Positions 1 through 7,058 of a stretch of 32,767 bases of DNA are shown piece after piece (position 1 is the first letter of the stretch; each line of letters starts with the position of its first letter). The stretch lies in assembly GCA_018813505.1 (NCBI GenBank), contig JAHJBM010000073.1, positions 1 to 32,767 of the forward strand, read 5' to 3'. This DNA is from Microcaldota archaeon (GTDB lineage Archaea > Micrarchaeota > Micrarchaeia > Anstonellales > Bilamarchaeaceae). The position numbers were made by a program, and so were the translations under genes. The notes beneath the pieces are model-generated. The model was not told the DNA's origin. It was given only the letters and a program-made list of their open reading frames with translations, and searched no databases.

Positions 1-1
1 A

Positions 2-421
2 AAAGCATTACAAGCAGATGAAAGAACAGCTGATTTTGAAAGAGCAACAGAAGAATTAGTAGGGCTAACCGGAGATGCTGAAAAAGCTACTTGGATCCAG
101 ACAAGAGAAAGATGCATTAATGGCATTCAAAGGTTACTTGCCGATAAAAGAACAGGTATCCCTGGAATAGTAGAAATATTTGGAAGGGAAACAAAAGATG
201 AACATGAAGAAAGAATGAAAAGTGCTGCTGGAGAAACTGAACAACAGGTTAATAGAGCAATAAATGTTCTAATTGGACTTTATAGAAAACAACCTTTGGA
301 TATGAGTGAACTTAGAACAAATGCTAAAGATGCACTTGTAGAAATAATGGAAATTGCACCACCAGAGTTGCGACTAAGAATAGACCAAGAGATTACAAGA
401 ATAGATAGAAACGCAGCTTAA
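2..421 (+). CDS. Hypothetical helical protein, C-terminal part (5' end outside window)
   Basis: The frame is open from the first bases of the window to a TAA at 419-421, giving 139 residues without an N-terminus. I do not recognise the family. The visible part is charged, rich in Glu, Arg, Ala and Thr, and looks fully alpha-helical. It has no membrane segment and a single cysteine. An internal ATG at 215 has no convincing ribosome binding site, and the same frame stays open upstream of it, so this is a truncated larger gene. Its AGA/GAA/GCA-rich codon style resembles the giant gene at 7059, so it may be the tail of a similar large helical protein. That is inference only. A T-rich stretch at 421-435 follows the stop and probably terminates transcription. 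Confidence 0.6.
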   Translation, partial: KALQADERTADFERATEELVGLTGDAEKATWIQTRERCINGIQRLLADKRTGIPGIVEIFGRETKDEHEERMKSAAGETEQQVNRAINVLIGLYRKQPLDMSELRTNAKDALVEIMEIAPPELRLRIDQEITRIDRNAA

Positions 422-523
422 TTTTTCTTTTAATTTCTAATTATAGCAAACCACAGAAGTAATGCAACTCCTGAACGGGGTTATTTCTGAGGCGGTTTGC
501 TAGTTGTGAACCGGAAAAGTTTC

Positions 524-578
524 GCAACAAGCTTGTTGCATTGCAACAAGATGCCAATTGTTGCGTGAAGCAACAATT
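524..578. repeat. Cluster of GCAACAA/TTGTTGC inverted repeats
   Basis: GCAACAA occurs at 524-530, 543-549 and 570-576. Its complement TTGTTGC occurs at 533-539 and 558-564. The first pair forms the perfect palindrome GCAACAAGCTTGTTGC at 524-539. The last pair forms a 9-bp stem (556-564 with 570-578) around the loop GTGAA. The function is unknown; a regulator site, an RNA structure or an element remnant are all possible. Confidence 0.6.
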
Positions 579-616
579 TGGAACTTTTCTGGATCGCTAT
601 ATTTTTGGAAAGATCA

Positions 617-691
617 CCGAACCCCGAACATATCCCAGAGCAGTAGTTCGAACACACAACCCAAAACCGGAAACTCAAGACCCTAAACCAA
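617..691. repeat. Degenerate AC-rich repeat tract, non-coding copy
   Basis: This tract is built from short variants such as ACCGAACCCCGAAC, ACCCAAAACCGGAAACTC and GACCCTAAACC. The same word family forms the proline-rich linkers of the giant gene at 7059-20582 and lies just upstream of it at 6978-7036. Here it lies in a spacer with no credible gene, so the pattern exists at the DNA level and not only as protein composition. Confidence 0.55.
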
Positions 692-752
692 AAAATAGAG
701 CGCCGAGCCTGGAAACAAGTTTCCAGAACGTCGAAATTTTGAAAAAAAATTT

Positions 753-835
753 CGCCGGGGGGGAGATTTGAACTCCCGAGTGCAGAGCACAACAGGTTAG
801 CAACCTGCCGCCATACCGGACTAAGCGACCCCAGC
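753..835 (-). tRNA. tRNA-Ser (anticodon GCT)
   Basis: Read on the minus strand, the acceptor stem GCTGGGG pairs with CCCCGGC with one T-G wobble. The discriminator base is G, as is usual for tRNA-Ser. The anticodon stem GCAGG/CCTGT closes the 7-base loop TTGCTAA, giving anticodon GCT, which reads AGC/AGU serine codons. The T arm is GGGAG-TTCAAAT-CTCCC. The extra bases between anticodon and T arms form the long variable arm of a class II tRNA. CCA is not encoded. The 3' trailer runs straight into a T8 stretch, a probable terminator. An AT-rich AACTTAT-like element at about 868-880 could be the promoter. Confidence 0.93.
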
Positions 836-967
836 AGCCGATGAATATAAAATTGATAAGAATGACCATAAGTTAAACTTATCGGTTTTGGGTTATCAGT
901 CTCAGGATTTGATTGAATAATAGTACTTACGAAAAGAAATAAACACCTAGACTCGAGACACAAAAAG

Positions 968-2158
968 CTAGACTATTTTTCCCCAAGCAGATAATCTCCA
1001 TCTCTGACCCATGCGCCTAGATATGGCAACATGCATGTCTGGATATATGACAGTTGATCGTTTGAGGTTTATTGTAGCTACACCTTTTGAAAGCTTTACT
1101 AAAAGACCAACACCTGTCGAGGTATGAACATTGATAACAACTGGCTCGTTTTCCCTTAATGGCATACTTTTAACATCTGCACGCTCAAGCAATTCGTATT
1201 TCACTTTGATTACATCTATAGGTTCAGGAACTTCCCCAGGCTTCCCAACCACTGAACCAACAAGAGCATCAGATTTTGCAAGAGAGGGATCTAGAAGGGT
1301 TTCCATGGCAACAAGACCACCAGATTTTGCAATCTCTAGCTTGTCTTTTTCTTCCATAAGGCTTTTGACAGTAAATAAAACAGGAATATATTTTGCACCC
1401 TCTTTTCTGACGATGCCAGGCCTAAGTTCTACCTTATCGCCAACAGACAATACACCTTGCACGATTGAACCGCCAAGAACACCACCAACAAGATCATTAA
1501 GGTCAGTGCCAGGTCGATTCACATCAAATGAACGTGAAACATACATACGAAGCTGTGCTTTTTCATCGTATTTTGGAGCTTTCATAGTATCGATGATTTC
1601 TTGCAAAAGCACGTGAATATTAACGTTGTTATTTGCAGATACTGGTATGATAGGTGCATTTTCAGCAGCACTTCCTTTGAGGAACTTCTTGATCTGATGG
1701 TAGTTTTCTATTGCCTTCTCTTTTGTTACAAGATCAACTTTTGTCTGCACAACTATAATATTTTTTATACCAGTAGAATTAAGAACCAGAAGATGCTCTA
1801 ACGTCTGTGGTTGTGGACAGGGTTCATTTGCTGCAATAAGGAACATAACCCCATCAAGAATACTGGTTGCGGAAATTACCGTAGTCATAAGAGTCTCATG
1901 GCCAGGTGCATCTACGATTGAGATTTTTCTTACAAGTTTTACCTTACCACCGCATTTGCCACATTCTTCTTTAGATGAATACAGATCACATTTTTCACAA
2001 TGATAGATGTATGCATCGGCATAACCCAACCTTATGGAAATTCCCCGCTTTACCTCTTCACTATGGGTATCAGTCCATTTTCCGGTAAGTGTACTTGTAA
2101 GCGTAGTTTTGCCATGATCTACGTGTCCAAGCATCCCTATATTCATATCAGCCTGCAT
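968..2158 (-). CDS. Translation initiation factor aIF2 subunit gamma
   Basis: This is the GTPase subunit of the archaeal aIF2 heterotrimer, which brings initiator Met-tRNA to the small ribosomal subunit. The 396 residues match the family length. The P-loop GHVDHGKT is at 11-18 and the switch I region KRGIS near 37-41. Zinc knuckle cysteines are at 54, 57, 66 and 69. The G3 motif DAPGH is at 83-87. The G4 motif is TKVD (139-142), with Thr in place of the more common Asn, which is an accepted variant. Two beta-barrel domains follow. The start ATG overlaps the S6e stop by one base (TAATG), so the two genes are in one operon and probably translationally coupled. The alpha and beta subunits are not in this window. 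Confidence 0.96.
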   Translation of the reverse strand: MQADMNIGMLGHVDHGKTTLTSTLTGKWTDTHSEEVKRGISIRLGYADAYIYHCEKCDLYSSKEECGKCGGKVKLVRKISIVDAPGHETLMTTVISATSILDGVMFLIAANEPCPQPQTLEHLLVLNSTGIKNIIVVQTKVDLVTKEKAIENYHQIKKFLKGSAAENAPIIPVSANNNVNIHVLLQEIIDTMKAPKYDEKAQLRMYVSRSFDVNRPGTDLNDLVGGVLGGSIVQGVLSVGDKVELRPGIVRKEGAKYIPVLFTVKSLMEEKDKLEIAKSGGLVAMETLLDPSLAKSDALVGSVVGKPGEVPEPIDVIKVKYELLERADVKSMPLRENEPVVINVHTSTGVGLLVKLSKGVATINLKRSTVIYPDMHVAISRRMGQRWRLSAWGKIV

Positions 2159-2550
2159 TATTTACTCTCCGTTTTTTCTACTTTCGGGAATAACTGATCC
2201 AATGGGGTTGGTCCGGCCTGTTTTACCTTTACATTGACCTGCATTATCTCAGATGAATAAGTGTTTCCCCGAATGTGTTTTCGTCTCCGTTCACCTTTCC
2301 TTTTGGTATTGAATCCAACACCTTTAGTCATAAGGATAGATTTTTTCGAAGACCCATGCACTTCAACCTTCATCGGGAATCCGCTGGTATCACTCCCACC
2401 CGTAAGCTCGAGCATATAACCTGCAGCACCGACAAGGTTGCCATCAAGCTCTTCGCCCATCCGTTTACCTACAATAAGAGCCTCTTTATCCTTAGGAAGC
2501 TCTACTTGGTAGCTTTTTCCGCTAGCTGGTTCTGATATTACTATTCGCAT
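2158..2550 (-). CDS. Small-subunit ribosomal protein S6e
   Basis: This is a structural protein of the archaeal/eukaryotic small ribosomal subunit. The 130 residues are typical of archaeal S6e. The N-terminal beta-rich core includes GKRMGEELDG near 28-37 and a GGSDxSGFPMK segment near 51-61, followed by the basic RKGERRRKHIRGNT signature near 83-97. The start is set by GAGGTGG on the minus strand, four bases upstream of the ATG. AT-rich promoter sequence lies at about 2567-2590. It is the first gene of the S6e/aIF2-gamma operon, a pairing common in archaea. Confidence 0.97.
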   Translation of the reverse strand: MRIVISEPASGKSYQVELPKDKEALIVGKRMGEELDGNLVGAAGYMLELTGGSDTSGFPMKVEVHGSSKKSILMTKGVGFNTKRKGERRRKHIRGNTYSSEIMQVNVKVKQAGPTPLDQLFPKVEKTESK

Positions 2551-2634
2551 TTGTCCACCTCATATATAGATAAATAAAAATAAAAGAGATTAAGAAGAAT
2601 AAGTAACGGTTTGTTTAAAAAAGAATTGGAAATG

Positions 2635-2850
2635 TTAGGCATTCTTGAGTTTTGCCTTGTAGACACTTCCATCCTTGCCAACGTAATACATCCAGCCACT
2701 TTCTTTCTGGACTTTTTCTTTACCTACTTTTTTCTTTTTACCTTTTGTATTGTGTTTCATAGGTGCGGCCCAAACAAAACCATCCTTTCCGACATAATAT
2801 AGATATCCATCTTCACGAGATATTTTTTCGCTTCCTATTTTTTGACCCAT
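2635..2850 (-). CDS. Small protein with duplicated YYVGKDG motif
   Basis: The family is not recognised by name. The 71-residue protein consists of two similar units of about 35 residues. Each has a Lys/Glu-rich lead, then an aromatic YYVGKDG followed by a V-W/Y strand (LYYVGKDGFVW and MYYVGKDGSVYK). A very basic GKKKK linker joins them. The start was chosen at ATG 2850 because GGAGG lies eight bases upstream; a longer TTG start at 2865 would overlap that site. A TATA element at 2887-2896 fits a short leader. A T-run downstream (minus strand, about 2612-2617) may terminate the transcript. Basic, strand-rich and duplicated, it could bind nucleic acid or partner proteins, but this is a guess. 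Confidence 0.75.
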   Translation of the reverse strand: MGQKIGSEKISREDGYLYYVGKDGFVWAAPMKHNTKGKKKKVGKEKVQKESGWMYYVGKDGSVYKAKLKNA

Positions 2851-2886
2851 GTTGTCAGCCTCCAAAAATTACCCTCTCAACGAGAG

Positions 2887-2896
2887 CATATATACT
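2887..2896 (-). promoter_or_regulatory. TATA-box promoter of the 71-aa gene
   Basis: Minus-strand GTATATATGC lies about 26 bases upstream of a likely transcription start near 2865. That leaves a leader of about 15 bases containing the GGAGG site in front of ATG 2850. Confidence 0.5.
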
Positions 2897-3080
2897 TGAC
2901 ATGTAATACAACCAGCATAGATAAAAAGCCGATCGTATGACGTTATTTGTTCAAGTACGACGGTATATCCTCTGGACATTTTATAAACCTATCGCCGGAT
3001 AACGACGGTAAAGATCGAAGATATGGTAATTGAACAACAAAACATTGCATTTAAACACTATTGTGGATATAACAAATATT

Positions 3081-3341
3081 ATGTTCTCTTTATTTGGAAG
3101 ACCGAAACCATGTGATATAATTACAACATTACGTGATAACGAAAGTAGTTGGTACCTCTCAAAAATAGCAAAGACTACGAAAACCACATATGTATATGTT
3201 ACTAAGCTTATTGCAAAACTTGAGCAACGCGGAGTAGTCACAACCGTATTAGAAGGAAAAAAGAGAACAGTAAGATTAACAGAAAAAGGAATGACGATTG
3301 CTAATTCTATTCAGGAATTGAAAAATAATTTCGAAGAATGA
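3081..3341 (+). CDS. Winged helix-turn-helix transcriptional regulator (MarR/ArsR-like)
   Basis: The 86 residues fit a single winged-helix DNA-binding domain. An opening helix (CDIITTLRDNESS) is followed by the helix-turn-helix WYLSKIAKTTKTTYVYVTKL. Next comes LEQRGVV, a basic hairpin wing (EGKKRTVRLTEKG) and a C-terminal helix that may dimerise. There is no ligand or metal-binding cysteine motif. The start is uncertain. TTG at 3030 in the same frame would add 17 residues, but neither start has a strong ribosome binding site. A TTTAAA element at 3050-3055 sits about 28 bases before ATG 3081, consistent with a leaderless message. A second TATA-like element is at 2976-2988. Its target is unknown; it is convergent with the next gene. 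Confidence 0.8.
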   Translation: MFSLFGRPKPCDIITTLRDNESSWYLSKIAKTTKTTYVYVTKLIAKLEQRGVVTTVLEGKKRTVRLTEKGMTIANSIQELKNNFEE

Positions 3342-3360
3342 AAAAATAATGACCAAAAAA

Positions 3361-3810
3361 TTATACAACTCTCAAGCTCGTGCTTTTCTTCACATAGCTT
3401 AATACTTTGTCATATCCACGGTAATGAGAATATATAGTAACATCAATCTTGTGATTACCTAATTTTGACTGATTATTTGCCCAGATCGTAACCTGAATAT
3501 CAGTACTCTCACCAGAACAAAGTTCGCCGCCTTTCTTCTCGACAGCCTTGTTTATGCAGGCCTCATCAAAACCAAGCATTGCCTCACGAGGTAAAAGCGC
3601 ATCGATTGAAACAAGATGACTCTCTGGAGAAACATTTTTCACCCTAACGATAAGATTAACTGAATTTTTTTTATTTGCCGAAAGCCTCAGTGGCAAGAAC
3701 GAGAGAGAAACACTGAACGGATTTACGAATTTTTTATCTACAGGCATGCCCTGCACCGAAGATGATTTATCATCTTTCCCACTTCCTTTTAAGAAATCCA
3801 AAAATCCCAT
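3361..3810 (-). CDS. Hypothetical beta-rich cytoplasmic protein
   Basis: I cannot name a family. The 149 residues begin with a short helix (MGFLDFLKGSG) and a Ser/Asp/Lys-rich stretch. They continue as an alternating hydrophobic pattern typical of an Ig- or arrestin-like beta sandwich (VSLSFLPLRLSANKK, VNLIVRVKNVSPE, TDIQVTIWANNQ, HKIDVTIYSHYRGYDK). Two cysteines lie in the middle. The start is ATG 3810 because GGTGAT precedes it by four bases; the upstream ATG at 3852 has no such site. A TTAAATAG promoter element is at about 3853-3860. No signal peptide or membrane helix is evident. It is divergent from the anchored surface protein at 3936. Confidence 0.75.
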   Translation of the reverse strand: MGFLDFLKGSGKDDKSSSVQGMPVDKKFVNPFSVSLSFLPLRLSANKKNSVNLIVRVKNVSPESHLVSIDALLPREAMLGFDEACINKAVEKKGGELCSGESTDIQVTIWANNQSKLGNHKIDVTIYSHYRGYDKVLSYVKKSTSLRVV

Positions 3811-3935
3811 TAATATCACCAGTATAATATGATAGTAATACATACTAACCATACTATTTAATCATTTACTATAGTAACAAAAATAAAAACAATGTTTAAA
3901 ATTATTACCATTAGATAGACATCAACGGTGTTTAG

Positions 3936-5153
3936 ATGGATTACCAGCAAAAGATATTAGTTGCAGTTACTGTTCTCCTTGTTGCACTTGCAATTTATTT
4001 TACTTGGGGCAATTACACAAGACCAGTAGCAGACAACACAACAGATTTGGATGAAGTTAACTCAATACTTATGAAGGGAGTAGAATTTGGAACGGGTTTT
4101 GCAAACTATACCTACTCATACAAAGAGGTATCCGACGGGTATGAAACAAGATATATGCTCGTTAAAAACGGTAATGGTAGTATGGTAGAAGTAAAAAATC
4201 CGCTTTCAACAAAAAAGATATATTTCCTTGAGAATGAGACCATATTTTGTATCAAATATTCGGCAGAAGAGAAATGTTCATCTGTTAGAACAGACACGAG
4301 AATGAACAACTATCTGAATTCCATACAGGTTAAGTTTTTCAGCGATGATCAGATAACAAAAAACTCAAATAACGTAAATTACCTGATCGGACATGGATAT
4401 TTATTGCTACAACCAACCATTGAAGAAAAAACAGTGGATGGAAGCCCATGCAAACAGATTGAATATACACTAGATTACAATAATATAAGTCTTGCAGAAG
4501 CAGCGAGATTTGGTATTGGATCAAATTCACCAAAATTGTTTGCAATGACTATGTGCGTTGATGACAATACTGGACATCTCTACCAAAGCACGCTCACATA
4601 TGAATTTGAAGGAAGGGTACACGCATCAACATCTGAACTGATATCGCTTCAAACTGACGGAACATATACCATAATTGCCCCTGAGAATATGACCAATGAT
4701 GCTGTTGATAGTTTTTATGCTGAAAGAGAACAACACCAGAAAATGGCTGCGTGTTATACAACAAAGAGCGGTAATGAGCTGGATATTTGCATACAAAAAA
4801 TTGCGCTCAATACCCATAGAACTGATTTATGCGAATATGCTGGCAGTATGAGAGATAGGTGCCTAGTATCAATTGTACCATTGACAAAGGATGAGGAAAT
4901 ATGCACTGCAATAAACGACCAATCTTTCAAAGATGATTGTTATACAGAACTTGCAGGTGCATACAAAAACAACACATACTGTGAAAGCATACAAAACATG
5001 ACAAAGGTTGATTTCTGCAACCAGATATCCACACCAGTTGTACCCGTAGATACAACCGGAGGAAACCAGACAAACAACGTAACCAATAACAGCACAGACG
5101 TGGGAGATTTGTTAAACTGGATAGAAGAATATGACATTTTACACGGAGAGTAA
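3936..5153 (+). CDS. Membrane-anchored extracellular protein with cysteine repeats
   Basis: The 405-residue protein has one N-terminal transmembrane segment (about residues 7-24, LVAVTVLLVALAIYF). A long extracellular region with many N-x-S/T sequons suggests glycosylation. The middle is beta-rich with scattered cysteines. Residues about 270-365 carry spaced Cys pairs in a loose CxxI...D.CY..LA pattern, repeated about three times, as seen in various archaeal surface proteins. A Thr/Asn-rich linker and a short acidic tail follow. The start is supported by GGTG five bases upstream. A TTTAAAAT promoter element is near 3894-3901. It probably forms an operon with the glycosyltransferase at 5184. 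The exact function is unknown. Confidence 0.8.
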   Translation: MDYQQKILVAVTVLLVALAIYFTWGNYTRPVADNTTDLDEVNSILMKGVEFGTGFANYTYSYKEVSDGYETRYMLVKNGNGSMVEVKNPLSTKKIYFLENETIFCIKYSAEEKCSSVRTDTRMNNYLNSIQVKFFSDDQITKNSNNVNYLIGHGYLLLQPTIEEKTVDGSPCKQIEYTLDYNNISLAEAARFGIGSNSPKLFAMTMCVDDNTGHLYQSTLTYEFEGRVHASTSELISLQTDGTYTIIAPENMTNDAVDSFYAEREQHQKMAACYTTKSGNELDICIQKIALNTHRTDLCEYAGSMRDRCLVSIVPLTKDEEICTAINDQSFKDDCYTELAGAYKNNTYCESIQNMTKVDFCNQISTPVVPVDTTGGNQTNNVTNNSTDVGDLLNWIEEYDILHGE

Positions 5154-5183
5154 AATTAAGATTGATTTGAAGGGTGATGGATG

Positions 5184-6359
5184 ATGAAGATAGCAGTTTT
5201 TACTGACACGTATACTCCGCAGATGAATGGGGTTGTCTGCTATCTGTCTGATTCACTTGGATTGTTGAGTAGGAAAAATGAAATCGTACTTTTTGCACCA
5301 GGCGAAGGCCCGCAAAGAACAGAGAAGGTTTCTGAAAATTTCACAATACAGTGGATACCTTCCGCTCCTTTTCCGTTTTATCATGGATACCGCATAGCTT
5401 CCCTTAATTACAAAAGGATAAGCAATATGCTGGCAAAGGAAAACCCAGACATAGTACATGTACACGCTCCAGTTGTTCTTGGCCTGCAAGGGGTGATATC
5501 ATCAAAAAGAAAAAAACTGCCAATAATCGTAACGTACCACACCCATTTTCCAGATTATCTCCCGCATCTGCTCAATGGGAAGATCCCCGGGTTTGTGAGC
5601 GGGATGGGCGTTATGACAGTGAAAAAACTCATAAAACATGTTTTCAAACGAGCAGATATTGTAACTGCACCAACAAATGAACTAGTAGAAGAACTTGAAT
5701 CATATGGACTAAAAAATGTCGAGTATCTGCCGAATGGTGTGGATCTTGGAAAAATAAAAACAAATGAAACCCAAAAAGCAAGATTCATGAAAAAATATAA
5801 TATTCCAAAAAACAAAAAAACAATAATATATCTTGGAAGAATAAGCTTTGAAAAAAAATTAGATATGTTATTGCACGCATTCAAAAGAATTGACAAAACC
5901 GACAGACTGCTCCTTATAGTTGGTGGTGGTCCTTACCTTGAAAGACTTAAAAAAATAGCAGCAGAACTTGAAATTAATTGTGTATTTACAGGATTTATAG
6001 ACAAAAAAGATATTGGAACAGCATATGCATGTGCAGACATATTTGTATCTGCATCAGACACAGAAACATTTGGACTTACTTTTGTTGAAGCGATGCACAT
6101 GGGCCTGCCATTGATAGGTGCAAGAAAATTCGGAGCAAAGGAACTGATAAATGATAACAAAAATGGAATTCTTATCGAGCCAGGCGATGAACTTGGACTT
6201 GCAGATGCTATGGACAGGTTGCTGAAAAACAAAAAACTCTGCGAGCGGCTTGGGAAAAATGCAGTGCAGGTAGCAAAAAGGTACACGTTGGAGAACAGCG
6301 TCAAAAAAACTGTTGGGATATACAAAAGACTAATAAATAATCGCAGAAAACAAAAATAA
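5184..6359 (+). CDS. GT4-family glycosyltransferase
   Basis: This is a retaining GT-B glycosyltransferase that transfers sugar from a nucleotide sugar, probably to a lipid or surface glycan at the inner membrane face. The 391 residues start with the Rossmann strand KIAVFTDTYTPQMNGV, whose Gly-Val loop is typical of the family. A DIVHVHAP segment and YHTHFPDY follow in the N-domain, and YLGRISFEKKLD opens the C-domain. The donor-binding E-x7-E motif is in SASDTETFGLTFVEAMHMGLP. The family includes diacylglycerol glucosyltransferases and PimB-like mannosyltransferases, but the substrate cannot be assigned. ATG 5184 sits five bases after GGTGAT; ATG 5181 would leave only two. It follows the surface-protein gene closely. 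Confidence 0.9.
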   Translation: MKIAVFTDTYTPQMNGVVCYLSDSLGLLSRKNEIVLFAPGEGPQRTEKVSENFTIQWIPSAPFPFYHGYRIASLNYKRISNMLAKENPDIVHVHAPVVLGLQGVISSKRKKLPIIVTYHTHFPDYLPHLLNGKIPGFVSGMGVMTVKKLIKHVFKRADIVTAPTNELVEELESYGLKNVEYLPNGVDLGKIKTNETQKARFMKKYNIPKNKKTIIYLGRISFEKKLDMLLHAFKRIDKTDRLLLIVGGGPYLERLKKIAAELEINCVFTGFIDKKDIGTAYACADIFVSASDTETFGLTFVEAMHMGLPLIGARKFGAKELINDNKNGILIEPGDELGLADAMDRLLKNKKLCERLGKNAVQVAKRYTLENSVKKTVGIYKRLINNRRKQK

Positions 6360-6440
6360 AATTTTCTTTTTCTAAAGAGGGTTTCAAGATACTGCAGATA
6401 TATAGAAAATGATGTCATAGTATGTTTAAAAATACATAAA

Positions 6441-6450
6441 TTTATAAATA
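6441..6450 (+). promoter_or_regulatory. TATA-box promoter of the giant-gene operon
   Basis: TTTATAAATA is centred about 25 bases upstream of the ATG at 6470. This spacing places transcription initiation at or very near the start codon, so the first cistron is probably leaderless. It is the only clear promoter before the giant gene. Confidence 0.6.
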
Positions 6451-6469
6451 TCCCAAGAAGAGTTTTCTC

Positions 6470-6901
6470 ATGCCGAAAAGATCTAAGAAAGGCAAAAAAA
6501 ATACCTCAATGCGAAGTATGGATAGTGCAAAAAATATAAAAACGAAAAAAGAGAAGACAAAAGGAACAGTCAAATCAAAAGCTAATTCTACGCAACCAAC
6601 ATCCCGCAAGATGCCAGGAACAAAAATGAGTTTGACCAAAAACAACATAGATGATGTTGAAAAAGAAACTCTGGACAAGGTCGATAAAACGATTATGATT
6701 CTTGAAAATACACTTGCAACATGGAATGTGGAAAAACAAAAACCAGAAGAACACACACAAAAATTTATGAGATATAAAAAAATCCATGATGAACTGATGA
6801 GATGGAAACGGGAAGTAGTCAAATCAGATAAGGAAGATTTTGAAACACGGGCAAAACGACTTGAAAGTTTTGTTGATATCTGTTATACTTACATAAGGTG
6901 A
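6470..6901 (+). CDS. Lys-rich small protein, first gene of the giant-gene operon
   Basis: The family is not recognised. The 143 residues divide into a strongly basic, probably disordered N-terminal region (about 1-60, KRSKKGKKN and many Lys/Thr/Ser) and a helical, charged C-terminal region (about 60-143) with coiled-coil-like heptads. No cysteines are seen until near the end (VDICYTYIR). The TATA box at 6441-6450 lies about 25 bases upstream, so the message is probably leaderless. The gene ends with TGA inside the GGTGAC ribosome binding site of the next small gene, which ties the two together. A nucleic-acid-binding or structural accessory role for the giant protein is possible but unproven. 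Confidence 0.75.
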   Translation: MPKRSKKGKKNTSMRSMDSAKNIKTKKEKTKGTVKSKANSTQPTSRKMPGTKMSLTKNNIDDVEKETLDKVDKTIMILENTLATWNVEKQKPEEHTQKFMRYKKIHDELMRWKREVVKSDKEDFETRAKRLESFVDICYTYIR

Positions 6902-6905
6902 CGGT

Positions 6906-7055
6906 ATGACCAACAAAACACGACCGATAAACCAACATACAGATTTGTGGTCCACAAAACAAACACATCGTTTTGTCGGAAACTGGAAACCCAAAACAGA
7001 AACCCTAAAACTGGAAACACGAAACCGGATACCATATACTGGAGGCATCGACTAG
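6906..7055 (+). CDS. 49-aa microprotein between the basic protein and the giant gene
   Basis: An ATG at 6906 lies three bases after GGTGAC, and the frame runs 49 codons to TAG at 7053-7055. This fills the gap between the upstream stop (6901) and the giant ORF start (7059). The N-terminal half (MTNKTRPINQHTDLWSTK) is unremarkable. The C-terminal half (GNWKPKTETLKLETRNR) is encoded by the degenerate CTGGAAAC repeat tract, read in another phase from that used in the giant gene. The spacing and ribosome binding site suggest real translation, perhaps a leader that couples ribosomes into the giant cistron. No function can be named. Confidence 0.5.
   Translation: MTNKTRPINQHTDLWSTKQTHRFVGNWKPKTETLKLETRNRIPYTGGID
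6978..7036. repeat. Degenerate CTGGAAAC repeat tract upstream of the giant gene
   Basis: Successive variants CGGAAACTGGAAACCC, AAAACAGAAACCC, CTAAAACTGGAAACAC and GAAACCGGATACC occur in tandem. They match the words found in the giant gene linkers and in the spacer at 617-691. The tract overlaps the second half of the 49-aa ORF. Confidence 0.6.
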
Positions 7056-7058
7056 CTT

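Larger units (their letters stand above)
422..752. other. Non-coding spacer rich in inverted repeats
   Basis: I see no credible gene in these 331 bases; the open frames are uninterrupted chance readings. The spacer holds several inverted repeats: AGCAAACC at 445-452 with its complement at 494-501; a perfect 16-base palindrome at 524-539; a 9-bp hairpin at 556-578; CTGGAAAC with its complement at 709-726; and CGAAATTT at 732-739 with its complement at 747-754. It also carries an AC-rich degenerate repeat tract at 617-691. The structure could be an untranslated RNA or the remains of a palindromic element. Confidence 0.5.

Noticed and set aside
139-142. Thr for Asn in the G4 motif (TKVD) of aIF2-gamma as a broken GTPase (residue numbers given)
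   Set aside because: The G4 consensus allows Asn or Thr, and all other GTPase motifs are intact.
445-501. Possible C/D box small RNA (two CTGA boxes, flanking AGCAAACC inverted repeat)
   Set aside because: No convincing C box (RTGATGA) is present, so the pattern is too weak to call.
481-963. 160-residue minus-strand ORF across the spacer and tRNA
   Set aside because: It runs through the tRNA gene and the palindromes, has no ribosome binding site and reads as low-quality Cys/Phe/Ser-rich sequence.
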